A stretch of 64,000 nucleotides of DNA. It comes from Marilutibacter penaei. Its GTDB lineage: Bacteria > Pseudomonadota > Gammaproteobacteria > Xanthomonadales > Xanthomonadaceae. The first letter of the stretch is position 1; each line of letters begins with the position of its first letter. Location of the stretch: the NCBI RefSeq assembly GCF_014145395.1, contig NZ_JACHTE010000006.1, positions 62,001 through 126,000 on the forward strand, written 5' to 3'. The notes below the pieces were generated by a model, which made no database searches, was not told the DNA's origin, and saw only the letters and a program-made list of their open reading frames with translations. The translations under genes and the position numbers were made by a program. Positions 8,348 to 19,469 of this stretch are shown in pieces.

Positions 8348-9364
8348 TCAGAAGCTGTTGTCGCCGTCCAGCAGGCGGCCGAGGCCCCCGAGCATCGAAC
8401 CTTCCCCGCGGGCCTGGCCGCCGCCCTGCGGCGCCGCGGCCAGCATGCGGCCGGCCATGCGCGAGAACGGCAGCGACTGCAGCCAGACCTTGCCCGGGCC
8501 CTTCAGCGTGGCCAGGAACATGCCCTCGCCACCGAACAGCATGCTCTTGATGCCGCCCACGCGCTGGATGTCCATGTCGACGCTGTCGTGGAACGCGACC
8601 ACGCAGCCGGTGTCGACGTCCAGCCGCTCGCCGGCCTTGAGGTCGCGCTCGACGATGGTGCCGCCCGCGTGCACGAACACCCAGCCGTCGCCTTCGATCT
8701 TCTGCATGATGAAGCCCTCGCCGCCGAACAGGCCGGTGAGGATCTTGCGCTGCAGGTGGATGCCCAGCGACACCCCGCGCGCGCCGGCCAGGAAGCTGTC
8801 CTTCTGGCAGATCAGCCGGCCGCCGTGCTCGTCGAGCTTCATCGCCAGGACGGTGCCGGGGTAGGGCGCCGCGAAGGCGACATGCGCCTTGCCGCTGCCG
8901 GTGTGGGTGAACGTCGTCGTGAACAGGCTCTCGCCGGTGACCACGCGCTTGCCGGCCGACAGCAGCTTGTCGAACACGCCGCCGCCCTGGCCGCTGTGCG
9001 AGCCGTCGCCGAAGACGGTGTCCATCTGCACGCTGGAATCCTTGTACATCAGCGCGCCGGCCTCGGCGATCGCGGTCTCGCCCGGGTCGAGCTCGACTTC
9101 GACGAACTGCATGTCGGTGCCGACGATGCGGTAGTCGATATCGTCGCTGCGGCCCTTCATCGGCGGGGGCGCCGGCGGCAGGTGCGCGGGCGCGCTGCCG
9201 GTGGCCTCGGCGAACTCCGGCATCGAACGCGCCGGCTGCCAGCCGCTCATGCCCTCCCGCCAGCATTGCGCGGCCGGGTTCTGGCGGACATAGGCCTGCG
9301 CGGCCTCCATCTCGAGCGGACCGACGCGTTCACCGTTGGGGGGGACGAAATACCACGTGCTCAT
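8348..9364 (-). CDS. AIM24-family protein with N-terminal GYF_2-like domain
   Basis: 338 aa, apparently cytosolic. The first 55 residues (MSTWYFVPPNGERVGPLEM ... CWREGMSGWQPARSMPEF) match the GYF_2 pattern W-Y/F...G-P-x...W...W. A Pro-rich linker follows, then a TIGR00266/AIM24 beta-rich domain (about 70-320) with repeated motifs such as GETAIAEAGALMYK and LVTGPGKVWLQSLP-like strands near the C-terminus. The molecular function of bacterial AIM24 proteins is unknown. GYF_2 domains are usually protein-binding. The start at 9364 is supported by the position of the GYF-like domain; the upstream frame is not protein-like. Confidence 0.85.
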   Translation of the reverse strand: MSTWYFVPPNGERVGPLEMEAAQAYVRQNPAAQCWREGMSGWQPARSMPEFAEATGSAPAHLPPAPPPMKGRSDDIDYRIVGTDMQFVEVELDPGETAIAEAGALMYKDSSVQMDTVFGDGSHSGQGGGVFDKLLSAGKRVVTGESLFTTTFTHTGSGKAHVAFAAPYPGTVLAMKLDEHGGRLICQKDSFLAGARGVSLGIHLQRKILTGLFGGEGFIMQKIEGDGWVFVHAGGTIVERDLKAGERLDVDTGCVVAFHDSVDMDIQRVGGIKSMLFGGEGMFLATLKGPGKVWLQSLPFSRMAGRMLAAAPQGGGQARGEGSMLGGLGRLLDGDNSF

Positions 9365-9474
9365 CGGGCAATCCTTTGTTCGGGGGAGCGATGGAGTGTA
9401 TATGGACGTGAAGTTCGCGCATCGCCCGGAGGTCACCCCGCGATGCGAACTGCCTGCCCCCTGGCGAACGGAAG

Positions 9475-9870
9475 ATGGCCATGCACCCGGATACCTCCGC
9501 CTACAACACGGCCCTGCCACCGGAAACGCGGGAGATCTGCAGTCTCCTCGCACGGGAGATCGACGCCCACCTGCCGGAGGCCGCGAACCGGATCTGGCAC
9601 GCGCACCCGGTCTGGTTCCTCGACGGCAATCCCGTGGTCGGCTACAGCCAGCTCAAGGCTTGCGTGCGCCTGCTGTTCTGGAGCGGCCAGTCCTTCGACG
9701 AGGAGGGCCTGTCGAAGGAAGGCACGTTCAAGGCCGCCGAGCGGCGTTACACCGCGGTCGAGCAGGTGGACACCGCGGATCTCCAGCGCTGGCTGTCCAA
9801 GGCACGCGACATCCAGTGGGACTACAAGCACCTGGTCAAGCGCAAGGGACGGTTGGAACGCTTGAAGTGA
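9475..9870 (+). CDS. DUF1801 domain protein
   Basis: 131 aa soluble protein of the DUF1801 (YdhG-like) family. It shows the characteristic core RIWHAHPVWFLDGNPVVGYSQ...VRLLFWSGQSF and the terminal helical KARDIQWDYKHLVKRKGRL. The function of the family is unknown. Two in-frame ATGs (9475 and 9481) lie just after a GGAAG element; the second has the better spacing. It is divergent from the AIM24 gene, and the two may share the 110-bp intergenic region for promoters. Confidence 0.82.
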   Translation: MAMHPDTSAYNTALPPETREICSLLAREIDAHLPEAANRIWHAHPVWFLDGNPVVGYSQLKACVRLLFWSGQSFDEEGLSKEGTFKAAERRYTAVEQVDTADLQRWLSKARDIQWDYKHLVKRKGRLERLK

Positions 9871-9906
9871 CGAGGCGCCGCGCGCACCCGCCGGGCCGGT
9901 CCGGAC

Positions 9907-11562
9907 TCACTCGCGCGGCGTGCCGAACGCCTCGCCGAAGAAGTCGCCCTCGTTCCAGCGGGGCCGGTCCGGCGCGTCGGCGATGCGCTGGCCGATCACC
10001 GCGTTGAGGCGGGCCAGGCGGGCGGCATCGTCGTAACGGATCGGTTGCGAGGCGTCATCGCCGGGTCGGTGGTAGTGCTCGCGCATGAACGCGCCATTGA
10101 TCGCCTTGGCGTCCACGCCATCGCGGCCCTGGTGACCGCCGACCAGGTAGACGGCGGGAATGCCGGCGCGGATGAAGGCGTACTGGTCGCTGCGGACGAA
10201 GATGGAGGCCTCGGGCACCGGATCCGGCGACAGTCCGACACCGACCTCGCGTGCGGCGGCTTCGACGAGCGGCGCGAGCGTGGAGTGCTCGATGCCGACC
10301 GGCACCACGTCGGTCGTGGGCGCCAGCAGGACCGGCATGTCCATGTTGACGTTGGCGACCAGCGTGCCGGGGGCGACGGTCGGATGCCGGGCGAACCACT
10401 CCGCGCCAAGCAGGCCTTTCTCCTCCGCGGTGACCGCCACGAACAGCAGTGAGCGCCGGGGCGCGGTGTCCGACTGCACCAGCCGCTTCGCCGCTTCGAG
10501 CAGGATCGCCACGCCCAGCGCATTGTCGAGGGCGCCGTTGTAGATGGCGTCGCCATCCACCGGTTCGCCGATGCCGACATGGTCGAGGTGGGCGCTGAAC
10601 ACCACGTGCTCGGCGGCGAGGGTGGGGTCGCTGCCGGGCAAGAGGCCGACCACGTTGCGCGAGGCCACGGGCGTCACCCGGGTGCGCGAGGCCAGCGTCA
10701 CCCTGCCCGGCAATTCGAACGCCCGCAACGTGCCGGCCTCCGCATGCGCGAACAACTGCCGCGCGCTGTGGCCGCCGGTGTCGAGCAGCTGTGCCGCGAC
10801 GCCTGCCCGGACCCGTGCGACCACCTGCAGCCCGGGGAAGGTGTCGAGCGCCGTGCCGTCTTCGCTGCGCAGGCGCATCGACGGCCTTCGCCAGTTGAGC
10901 GTGCCGTGCGCCCACGGGCTGCGCGCCTCGTCGGCATCGGTCGCGACGAAGATCGCTCCGATCGCACCGCGGTCGGCCAGCGTGCGCAGCTTTTCGCGGT
11001 TCGAGGCGTGGAACGCCCGCCGGTCGGTATCGAAGGTGCGCGGCGCGCCTCCGAACAGCACCGCGATCCGGCCCGTCACGTCGACGCCCGAAAAGTCGTC
11101 GTGCCCGAGCGCGGGGGCATGCACGCCCTGTCCGACGAACACCAGCGGTGCGGTGACCGATGCCGTGCCGCGGTTGAAGTCGACGTCGGGCAGGAAGTCG
11201 TCGCCGAAGCGCAGCGCGGTGTCGGTGCCATCGCGGTGGATCACGAAGGCCGCGTCCTCCTCGCGCCGCTCGCCCTTCAGCAGCGGCACCGTCTGGTAGT
11301 AGCCCCCCTCGCCCGCAGGTGCCAGGCCGGTGGCGCGCATCCGCTGGGCCACGTACAGGGCCGCCAGGTCGAAACCGCGGGTGCCGGCCTCGCGTCCTTC
11401 CAGCAGGTCGTCGGCGAGGAAGCGGACATCCGCCTCGATGCGCCGGGCATCCGCGCCCGCGGTGGCGTCGTAGGGTTCGGGCGCCGGGCGGGGCGCGTCG
11501 GGCGTACAGCTGGAAAGTGCGACCAGGCAAAAGGCCAGGGAAAGGACGCTCGAACGGGGCAT
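9907..11562 (-). CDS. M28-family zinc aminopeptidase lipoprotein
   Basis: 551 aa exported lipoprotein peptidase; the lipobox LSSC places the modified Cys at 19. After an N-terminal region and an inserted PA-like domain (about 130-260) comes the M28 catalytic domain. Zinc ligands are recognisable in order: His/Asp of AHLDHVG, Asp of GALDNALG, Glu pair of TAEEKG, Asp of NVNMDMPV, and a terminal His in EHYHRPGDD. It should remove N-terminal residues from peptides in the periplasm or at the surface. The start at 11562 begins the signal peptide; the 64 upstream codons read antisense into the osmoprotectant ABC gene and are rejected. Confidence 0.92.
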   Translation of the reverse strand: MPRSSVLSLAFCLVALSSCTPDAPRPAPEPYDATAGADARRIEADVRFLADDLLEGREAGTRGFDLAALYVAQRMRATGLAPAGEGGYYQTVPLLKGERREEDAAFVIHRDGTDTALRFGDDFLPDVDFNRGTASVTAPLVFVGQGVHAPALGHDDFSGVDVTGRIAVLFGGAPRTFDTDRRAFHASNREKLRTLADRGAIGAIFVATDADEARSPWAHGTLNWRRPSMRLRSEDGTALDTFPGLQVVARVRAGVAAQLLDTGGHSARQLFAHAEAGTLRAFELPGRVTLASRTRVTPVASRNVVGLLPGSDPTLAAEHVVFSAHLDHVGIGEPVDGDAIYNGALDNALGVAILLEAAKRLVQSDTAPRRSLLFVAVTAEEKGLLGAEWFARHPTVAPGTLVANVNMDMPVLLAPTTDVVPVGIEHSTLAPLVEAAAREVGVGLSPDPVPEASIFVRSDQYAFIRAGIPAVYLVGGHQGRDGVDAKAINGAFMREHYHRPGDDASQPIRYDDAARLARLNAVIGQRIADAPDRPRWNEGDFFGEAFGTPRE

Positions 11563-11630
11563 GGCGGGATCCGGCGGCGGACAGGGGGCAGCGTACAGGG
11601 GCTTCGCGCGGGCTGCGATAAGCTCGCCGC

Positions 11631-12368
11631 ATGTTCGAGCTGCATGGCGTGAGCAAGCAGTATGGCCCCCGGTTCGCCCTGCGCGACGTGTCGCTGTCGA
11701 TCGCGCCCGGCCGCACCACGGCGCTGATCGGGCCCAGCGGGGCGGGCAAGTCAACCTTGTTGCGCATGCTGGTGGGGCTGGAATGGCCGGACGCGGGCGA
11801 GGTGGTCTTCGATGGCGCGCCCCTGCATCGGAAGGGCCTGCTCGAGCACCGGCGCCGGATCGGCTACGTGATCCAGGAAGGCGGGCTGTTCCCGCATCTC
11901 GTCGCCGCGGACAACGCCGCGCTGCTGGCGCGGACCCTCGGCTGGTCGCGTCCGCGCATCGCGAACCGGCTGGAGACGCTCGCGGCGTTGTGCCAGCTGC
12001 CGGAGGATGCGCTGGAGCGGTATCCGGCGGCGCTGTCGGGCGGCCAGCGGCAGCGCGTGGGGCTGATCCGCGCGCTGATGCTCGACCCGCCCGTGCTGCT
12101 GCTCGACGAGCCGCTGGGCGCGCTCGACCCCATCATCCGCCATGCACTCCAAGCGCAGATGCGGGGCCTGTTCGAGCGCCTGGGCAAAACGGTGGTGATG
12201 GTCACCCACGACCTCGCGGAGGCGGCCTATCTTGCCGATACCCTGGTCCTGCTGCGCGACGGTCGCGTGGTACAGACCGGAACCGCGCGCGAATTGCTCG
12301 ATGCGCCGGTCGAACCCTTCGTCACGGACTTCCTCCATGCCCAGCGCAGTCTGGAGGCATGCCTGTGA
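11631..12368 (+). CDS. osmoprotectant (glycine betaine/choline-type) ABC transporter ATPase
   Basis: 245 aa ATPase with Walker A GPSGAGKST (34-42), signature LSGGQRQRVGL, Walker B VLLLDEPLGALD and switch His in VTHDLAEA. The closest families are OpuCA/OsmV-type importers for quaternary amines, because the adjacent gene encodes a matching QAT-type permease fused to its binding protein. There are no C-terminal CBS domains, unlike longer ProV-type subunits. The next gene starts in a 4-base GTGA overlap with this stop, so the two are translated together. Confidence 0.9.
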   Translation: MFELHGVSKQYGPRFALRDVSLSIAPGRTTALIGPSGAGKSTLLRMLVGLEWPDAGEVVFDGAPLHRKGLLEHRRRIGYVIQEGGLFPHLVAADNAALLARTLGWSRPRIANRLETLAALCQLPEDALERYPAALSGGQRQRVGLIRALMLDPPVLLLDEPLGALDPIIRHALQAQMRGLFERLGKTVVMVTHDLAEAAYLADTLVLLRDGRVVQTGTARELLDAPVEPFVTDFLHAQRSLEACL

Positions 12369-13831
12369 AGCGCTGGCTGGGATGGCTCATGGCCACGCTG
12401 GTGCTGTCGGCCCATGCCGGCGAGCCCGTGCGCATCGGCAGCAAGAACTTCACCGAGTCGGTGCTGCTGGGGGAGATCGCAGTGGGGGTGGGCCGCGCCG
12501 AAGGGGTCGAGGTCGAACATCGCCGCCAGCTGGGCGGCACCCGGATCCTGTGGCGCGCGCTGCAGGAAGGCAGTATCGATGCCTATCCGGAATACACCGG
12601 CACGCTGGCGCGCGAACTGCTGCGAATGCCCGACGCCGACATCGATGCGCTGGAGGCCGCACTGGCGGAGCGCGGCCTGCGCATGACCGGCCCGCTGGGC
12701 TTCGACAACACCTACGCGCTGGGGATGCGCGCCGACCGCGCACTGGAACTGGACATCGATCGGATTTCCGCACTGGCCTCGCACCCCGGCCTGGTGCTGG
12801 GTCTCAGCAACGAGTTCATGCAGCGCGAGGATGGCTGGCCCGGCCTGCGCGAGGCGTACGGCCTGCCCCAGTCCGCCAACGGACTCGACCACGACCTCGC
12901 GTATCGCGGGCTGGAGAGCGGATCGGTCGACGTGATCGACCTGTACAGCACCGATGCGGAGATCGCCCACTACAACCTGGTCGTACTGGACGACGATCGC
13001 CGCTACTTCCCGTCCTACCAGGCGGTCTACCTGTACCGCGCGGACGTGGACGCGCGCGCGCCGCAGTGGAGTGCCGCGCTGTCCGCGCTGGCCGGTACGA
13101 TCGATGCGCCGTCCATGCGCGCGATGAACGCGGAGGTGAAGCTGGAGCGGCGCCCGGAAGCGGCGGTGGCCGCCGCCTGGCTGGGGCAGGCCGCGCCCGT
13201 CTCGCGCGGGCGGCTTTCACGGATCGCCCGCCGCACGCTGGAGCACCTGGGCCTGGTCGGCGTGTCGCTGGGAATGGCGCTGGTGGTGGCGCTGCCGCTG
13301 GGTGTGTTTGCCGCGCGCAGGCCGAAGGCGGGGCAGGTCGTGCTGTCGCTGACCGGAGTGTTGCAGACCCTGCCGTCGCTGGCGGTGTTCGTCTTCATGA
13401 TCCCGCTGTTCGGGATCGGCGCCGCCCCGGCCATCGCCGCGCTGTTCCTGTACAGCCTGTTGCCGATCGTCCGGAACACGCACGCCGGCCTCGCCGGTAT
13501 TCCGCGCGACCTGCGCGAGACCGCGGCGGCGATCGGCCTGCCGCCGCGCACCCGCTTGTGGCGGGTCGAACTGCCTTTGGCCGCGGGCACGATCCTGGCG
13601 GGCATCAAGACCGCCGCGGTCATCAACGTCGGGACCGCCACCCTCGGTGCGCTGATCGGCGCGGGCGGCTACGGCCAGCCGATCCTGGCCGGCATCCGCC
13701 TCGACGACATCGGACTGATCCTCGAGGGGGCGATACCCGCCGCCCTGATGGCCCTGGCCGTGCAGGGCCTGTTCGAGGTGCTGGAGCGCCGGGTGACGCC
13801 CCGCGGGCTGCGCCTGGCCGCGCGCAGCTGA
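12365..13831 (+). CDS. fused substrate-binding protein and permease of an osmoprotectant ABC importer
   Basis: 488 aa membrane protein. A signal peptide/anchor is followed by an OpuAC-type binding domain (about 20-270) starting VRIGSKNFTESVLLGEI, the hallmark of glycine betaine/choline-type binding proteins. A BPD-type permease domain follows (about 290-475), with several membrane helices and the cytoplasmic EAA-like loop IPRDLRETAAAIGLPPRTRLW. Such SBP-permease fusions occur in the OsmF/YehZ- and BusAB-like families. GTG 12365 is preferred to ATG 12359: a GGAGG Shine-Dalgarno at 12353-12357 is 7 bp from the GTG but only 1 bp from the ATG, and GTG creates a GTGA overlap with the ATPase gene. 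Confidence 0.9.
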   Translation: MKRWLGWLMATLVLSAHAGEPVRIGSKNFTESVLLGEIAVGVGRAEGVEVEHRRQLGGTRILWRALQEGSIDAYPEYTGTLARELLRMPDADIDALEAALAERGLRMTGPLGFDNTYALGMRADRALELDIDRISALASHPGLVLGLSNEFMQREDGWPGLREAYGLPQSANGLDHDLAYRGLESGSVDVIDLYSTDAEIAHYNLVVLDDDRRYFPSYQAVYLYRADVDARAPQWSAALSALAGTIDAPSMRAMNAEVKLERRPEAAVAAAWLGQAAPVSRGRLSRIARRTLEHLGLVGVSLGMALVVALPLGVFAARRPKAGQVVLSLTGVLQTLPSLAVFVFMIPLFGIGAAPAIAALFLYSLLPIVRNTHAGLAGIPRDLRETAAAIGLPPRTRLWRVELPLAAGTILAGIKTAAVINVGTATLGALIGAGGYGQPILAGIRLDDIGLILEGAIPAALMALAVQGLFEVLERRVTPRGLRLAARS

Positions 13832-13843
13832 GCCGGGAGCTGC

Positions 13844-15045
13844 TCAGCCGGAGATCGCGAGCTTCTCCTGCTTGTAGCGGTTCACCGCGAGTACCCACAG
13901 CAGGGCCGCGAGGCCCAGGCCCGCGATGAGATAGACCGCCCAGACGTCCGGACCGATCCACTCGCCGCGGATCACCTTCAACAGCATCTGGTTCTGCGCG
14001 AGGAAGGGGACGGCGTACTGCCACAGCTCGGACTTGACCGGGTTCACCATGAGCACGAAGGTGGGCACCATCGGCATCAGCATCAGCCACACGGTGTGGC
14101 TCTGCGCTTCCTTCATGCTTTTCGCGGAGGCGGCGAGGAAGGTCAACAAGGCGGTGCCGATCAGCAGCATCGGCAGCAGGATCACCAGCATCCGCAGGAT
14201 CGCCATCAGGCTGACATCGACCATCCTGGCGACGCTTGGTGCCAGCATCGCGCTGCCCTTGAAGGCGAGCAGGGTCAGCAGCAGGGTGGTGAGTCCCAGC
14301 AGGCAGGCGGCGGCGATCTTGCCGCTGACGATGGCGCCGCGGGGCGCCGGCGTGGCCAGCAGCGGTTCGAGCGACTGGCGCTCGCGCTCGCCCGCGGTGG
14401 CGTCGATGATGAGGTAGGCGCCGCCCAGGAACGCACTGAGGATCAGCAGGTACGGCAACATCACCGCGAGCAGCCGGCCCTGCTTGGCCTGTGCGCTGGC
14501 CAGGTCGCGGTTGCCCACGGCGATCGGCGCCACCACCGCCGGATCGATGCCGCGCACCATCAGCCGCAGCGAGCCGACCTGGTTGCGGTAGGTCTCAAGC
14601 GCACGCCGGACCCGCGCGACCGGGATCTCGGCATTGCGGCGGGTGCTGTCGGCCAGGATCTCCACCTGCGCGCTCCGGCCCTGCGACCAGTGCGCGCCGT
14701 AGTCCTCCGACACCACCAGTCCGACATCATGGTCCTGGCGCACGATCGCGGCTTCCAGGTCGTCCGGGGCCGGGACCGCCTTGATGCTCTGGGTGGCGAG
14801 ATGGGCGACCAGGTTCGGCGCACGTTCCGCACCGACCACGGGCAGCTCCAGTTCGCCCTCGAGCTGGGTGCGCGCCCGCGACTCGGCCAGGTGGCCCATC
14901 CCCATGATCATCAACGGGTACAGCAGCGGTGCCAGCAGCAGGGTCATCGCGAGGGTGCGGCGGTCGCGTGCGATGTCGCGCAGCTCCTTGCGCATCACGG
15001 ACACCAGCGTGGCGAAATACCCCGGCGCCTTCGTCTTCATGCCGT

Positions 15046-15049
<4 letters not shown>
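13844..15049 (-). CDS. ABC-2 type exporter permease (NatB-like)
   Basis: 401 aa membrane protein with an N-terminal amphipathic region and first helix (about 30-55), a large extracytoplasmic domain (about 60-170), and five further helices from about residue 175 onward. This is the classic NatB/YhaP-like layout. The segment AYLIIDATAGERERQSLEPLLATPAPRGAIVSGKI is the conserved ABC-2 cytoplasmic loop. It is coupled by an ATGA overlap to the ATPase gene upstream, so the pair forms one exporter. NatAB homologues extrude sodium or export antibiotics; the substrate here is not determinable. Confidence 0.88.
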
Positions 15050-15792
<743 letters not shown>

Positions 15793-15845
15793 GGGGTATG
15801 CGGTCTCGTATGCGGGTGGACGGTTCGGGAGTCGCGCGCGGCGCG

Positions 15846-17399
15846 TCAGGGCTCCCAGCCGTTGTAGCCAGTGAAGGGCGGGACATAGGACAGCGTGTCC
15901 AGGCAGTCGGCATCCAGCGCCGCCGGATCGGCCGACTCGACGAACTGCGCGACCAGCCGCGGCATGCAGCCCACGCCCATCACGCCGTGGCCCTGGCCCT
16001 TGAGGGCCAGATGGCGGGCGTTGCCGAGCGCCGCCGCGACTTCATCGCCGTACTCCGGCGGGGTGACCGGGTCGAGGTCGCCGGAGATCAGCAGGGTGGG
16101 GATGTCGCCGCTGTAGGCGTCGTTGAAACCGGCGGGCGCGTCGCCGGCGGGCCAACCTTCGCAGCCGGCAAAGAACTGCGGGCCGAGGTCGGCGCCCATC
16201 AGGGTGCCGGCATCGGCATCGTCGGGGGTATAGCGTGGCGCGTCCTCGGCGCAGACCACCGACAGGCGCATGCCGAGGTTCATCATCCCCTCCATGCGGC
16301 CGCTCCAGAACTGCGCGATCGACATCAGCGGTCCGTAGCGGCCTTCCTCCGCCTCGTCGATGACCAGCGGCAGCAATGCGCTGAGCTGCGGCACGTAGGA
16401 CACGCCGTGCACCAGTCCGACCAGCGTGTCGGCGTCCAGCGTGCCGGTTTCGGCGGCGAACGTCGTGGGGTGGCGGTAGCCCACTTCGAGCGGCTCGGCG
16501 CGCAGCTTGGCCTCGAGTGCGCGGATGCGCCCCACGAGGTCGTCGCCGAAGCGCTCGCGGCATGCCGGCTGCTCACCGCATTGCGCGTCCTGGCGGTCGA
16601 GCGCGCGGTCGAGCATGCGCGCGAACTCGCCGCCCACCACCAGCCGGTTCGGGACCACGCCATCCAGCACCACGGTGCGGGTATGCGACGGGTAGCGCAT
16701 CGCGTACTGCTGGGCGACGCGCGTGCCGTAGGACCCACCCATCACGTTGATCCGGTCGACGCCCAGTGCGGCGCGCACCGCGTCCAGGTCGGCGATCGCG
16801 TGCGTGGTGGTGTAGAAACGGGTGTCGGCCCGGCCTTCCAGCGAGCGCAGGCATTGCCGGAAGTAGGCCTTGACCTCCTCGACGTCACCGCTCGCCGCGG
16901 CGTCGAAGCCCAGCAGCTCACCGTCGGCATCGCGGCAATCCAGCGGGTTCGACTGGCCGGTGCCGCGCTGGTCGACGAGGATCACGTCGCGCTGCTTGAG
17001 CACGTCCTTGAGGGCCATCTCGACCATCGGCGCCACCCCGGTTGCCGCCTGTCCGGGGCCGCCCGCGATGAAGAACAGTGGATCGTCGCTGCCACCGCCC
17101 TTCTCCGCCTCCAGCCAGGCCAGGTTGAGGCGGATCTGCCGGCCCCCGGGACTCGCCGGATCCTCGGCGACTTCGAAGCCGCCGCACTGGGCTTCCACCG
17201 TCGGCATGCCATCCTCGCCGCCCAGCACGCAGGGCTGGAACGCGATCTCGCCGTAGCGATGGACCGTTGTGTCGTCTTCCAGCGGCGCCTCGGGGCCCGG
17301 TTGGCAGCCGGCGGCCAACAGGACGGCTGCGGTGGCGGCCGCGAGGGCGGCGCGAGGCCACGCCCGGCGGCCCGGGCGGTTCATAGAAGAGTGCTGCAT
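15846..17399 (-). CDS. secreted alpha/beta hydrolase (TAP-like / prolyl aminopeptidase-like)
   Basis: About 517 aa exported lipoprotein-like serine peptidase. The signal sequence ends in a lipobox AAGC, and the alpha/beta hydrolase domain starts around residue 90. The oxyanion/early motif is FFIAGGPGQAA, the nucleophile elbow is GGSYGT, and the Asp of GDLDPVTPPEYG and His of GQGHGVMG complete the triad. A TAP-like C-terminal region and DQRGTGQSN motif place it with tripeptidyl/prolyl aminopeptidases that trim peptides from the N-terminus. ATG 17399 and ATG 17384 are both possible starts; the first has a weak GACGGGA element upstream and is used here. Confidence 0.88.
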   Translation of the reverse strand: MQHSSMNRPGRRAWPRAALAAATAAVLLAAGCQPGPEAPLEDDTTVHRYGEIAFQPCVLGGEDGMPTVEAQCGGFEVAEDPASPGGRQIRLNLAWLEAEKGGGSDDPLFFIAGGPGQAATGVAPMVEMALKDVLKQRDVILVDQRGTGQSNPLDCRDADGELLGFDAAASGDVEEVKAYFRQCLRSLEGRADTRFYTTTHAIADLDAVRAALGVDRINVMGGSYGTRVAQQYAMRYPSHTRTVVLDGVVPNRLVVGGEFARMLDRALDRQDAQCGEQPACRERFGDDLVGRIRALEAKLRAEPLEVGYRHPTTFAAETGTLDADTLVGLVHGVSYVPQLSALLPLVIDEAEEGRYGPLMSIAQFWSGRMEGMMNLGMRLSVVCAEDAPRYTPDDADAGTLMGADLGPQFFAGCEGWPAGDAPAGFNDAYSGDIPTLLISGDLDPVTPPEYGDEVAAALGNARHLALKGQGHGVMGVGCMPRLVAQFVESADPAALDADCLDTLSYVPPFTGYNGWEP

Positions 17400-17545
17400 G
17401 GGTGTCCCGTCAGGTCGTTGGTCGATCACCAACAGCATGACAGACGGGAGCGACCGCTTGAATGTGACCGAAGGCACCGGGCCGGCCGCGCCGGCGATCC
17501 CCGGCGCGGCGGCGGACGTGCGGGAGACGGTGAAAGCCAGTCGAG

Positions 17546-18355
17546 TTACTTGCTGCTGACGTACTTCTCGCGACGGATGCGCTTGATCTCCAGCCCCCCG
17601 TCCTTGAGTGCTTCGAAACAGGCATCCACCATGTCCGGGTTGCCGCACAGGTAAGCGATGTCCGCGCCGGCATCCGGTTCGATCTCCGCCAGGTGCTGCT
17701 GCACGTAGCCATGGCGGACATCGGCATGCGCATGCGCGCTGCCCGCGGCCGGGAGTTCGCGCGAGAAACACGGCATGAAGCGGAAATTCGACGGATGACG
17801 GTCGGCGAACGCCCGGAACTCGTCGCCATAGAGCAGCTCGTCCGGCGTGCGTGCGCCGAACAGCAGTACGACCTTGATGCCGCGCTCGCGGATCGCGGCG
17901 TCCAGCTGCGGCAGCATGGCGCGGTAGGGCGTGACGCCGGTCCCGGTGGCGATCAGCAGGTAGCGGGCATTGTCGTCGCCCGGCAGGAGGCAGAAACGCC
18001 CGAACGGGCCACTGGCATCGACGGTGTCGCCGACATCCAGCCCTTCGAACAGTGCCGTCGCCGCACCGCCCGGCACGTAGCTCACCGCGATCTCGACCGC
18101 TTCGCCCGGTCCCATCGCATGGTCGTGGATGGTCGCCAACGAGTAGCTGCGCTTGGTCGCCGTGCCATCCGCATAGGTGAAGTGGACCTGGATGAACTGC
18201 CCGGGGATGAAGTCCAGCGGCTGGCCGTCATCCCGCACCAGCGTGTAATGGCCCACGGCGGGCGCAAGCATGCGGCGCGAGACGAGCTTGAGCGGGAAAT
18301 GCGGAATGGCCACGTCGGCAACAGGCTCCTCGGGTGATTCGTCCGGACCGGGCAC
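17546..18355 (-). CDS. fpr: ferredoxin/flavodoxin-NADP reductase
   Basis: 269 aa flavoenzyme transferring electrons between NADPH and ferredoxin or flavodoxin. FAD binding is shown by KRSYSLATI (RxYS motif). The nucleotide-binding half has GTGVTPYRAML and a C-terminal YLCGNPDMVDACFEAL. It ends in a short ...EKYVSSK tail, characteristic of bacterial subclass FNRs whose C-terminus contacts the flavin. It has a 15-20 residue N-terminal extension relative to E. coli Fpr, so a slightly later start is possible. The gene is transcribed away from the ABC exporter genes that follow. Confidence 0.9.
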   Translation of the reverse strand: MPGPDESPEEPVADVAIPHFPLKLVSRRMLAPAVGHYTLVRDDGQPLDFIPGQFIQVHFTYADGTATKRSYSLATIHDHAMGPGEAVEIAVSYVPGGAATALFEGLDVGDTVDASGPFGRFCLLPGDDNARYLLIATGTGVTPYRAMLPQLDAAIRERGIKVVLLFGARTPDELLYGDEFRAFADRHPSNFRFMPCFSRELPAAGSAHAHADVRHGYVQQHLAEIEPDAGADIAYLCGNPDMVDACFEALKDGGLEIKRIRREKYVSSK

Positions 18356-18422
18356 CCCGCCGCGGTCGCCGCCGGGGACGGGGGTGGAACACAGTAGCCC
18401 GGACCGGGGACGTCGGGCCGCC

Positions 18423-18428
18423 TATAAT
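18423..18428 (+). promoter_or_regulatory. perfect -10 hexamer upstream of the ABC exporter operon
   Basis: TATAAT occurs 42 bp upstream of the ABC ATPase start in an otherwise GC-rich stretch. No good -35 TTGACA is seen 16-18 bp further upstream, so a sigma-70 promoter is plausible but not complete. Confidence 0.5.
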
Positions 18429-18470
18429 AGCGGTTCGCGCCGCGACCTCCGTCACGGCGCCCCCCACAGC

Positions 18471-19465
<995 letters not shown>

Positions 19466-19469
<4 letters not shown>

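Noticed and set aside
7916-9865. 649-codon plus-strand open frame across AIM24 and DUF486 genes
   Set aside because: Antisense to two recognisable proteins, with no family motif and biased His/Arg/Gln content.
12359-13831. ATG 12359 as start of the fused binding protein-permease
   Set aside because: Its Shine-Dalgarno would be 1 bp away; GTG 12365 has correct spacing and the usual GTGA overlap.
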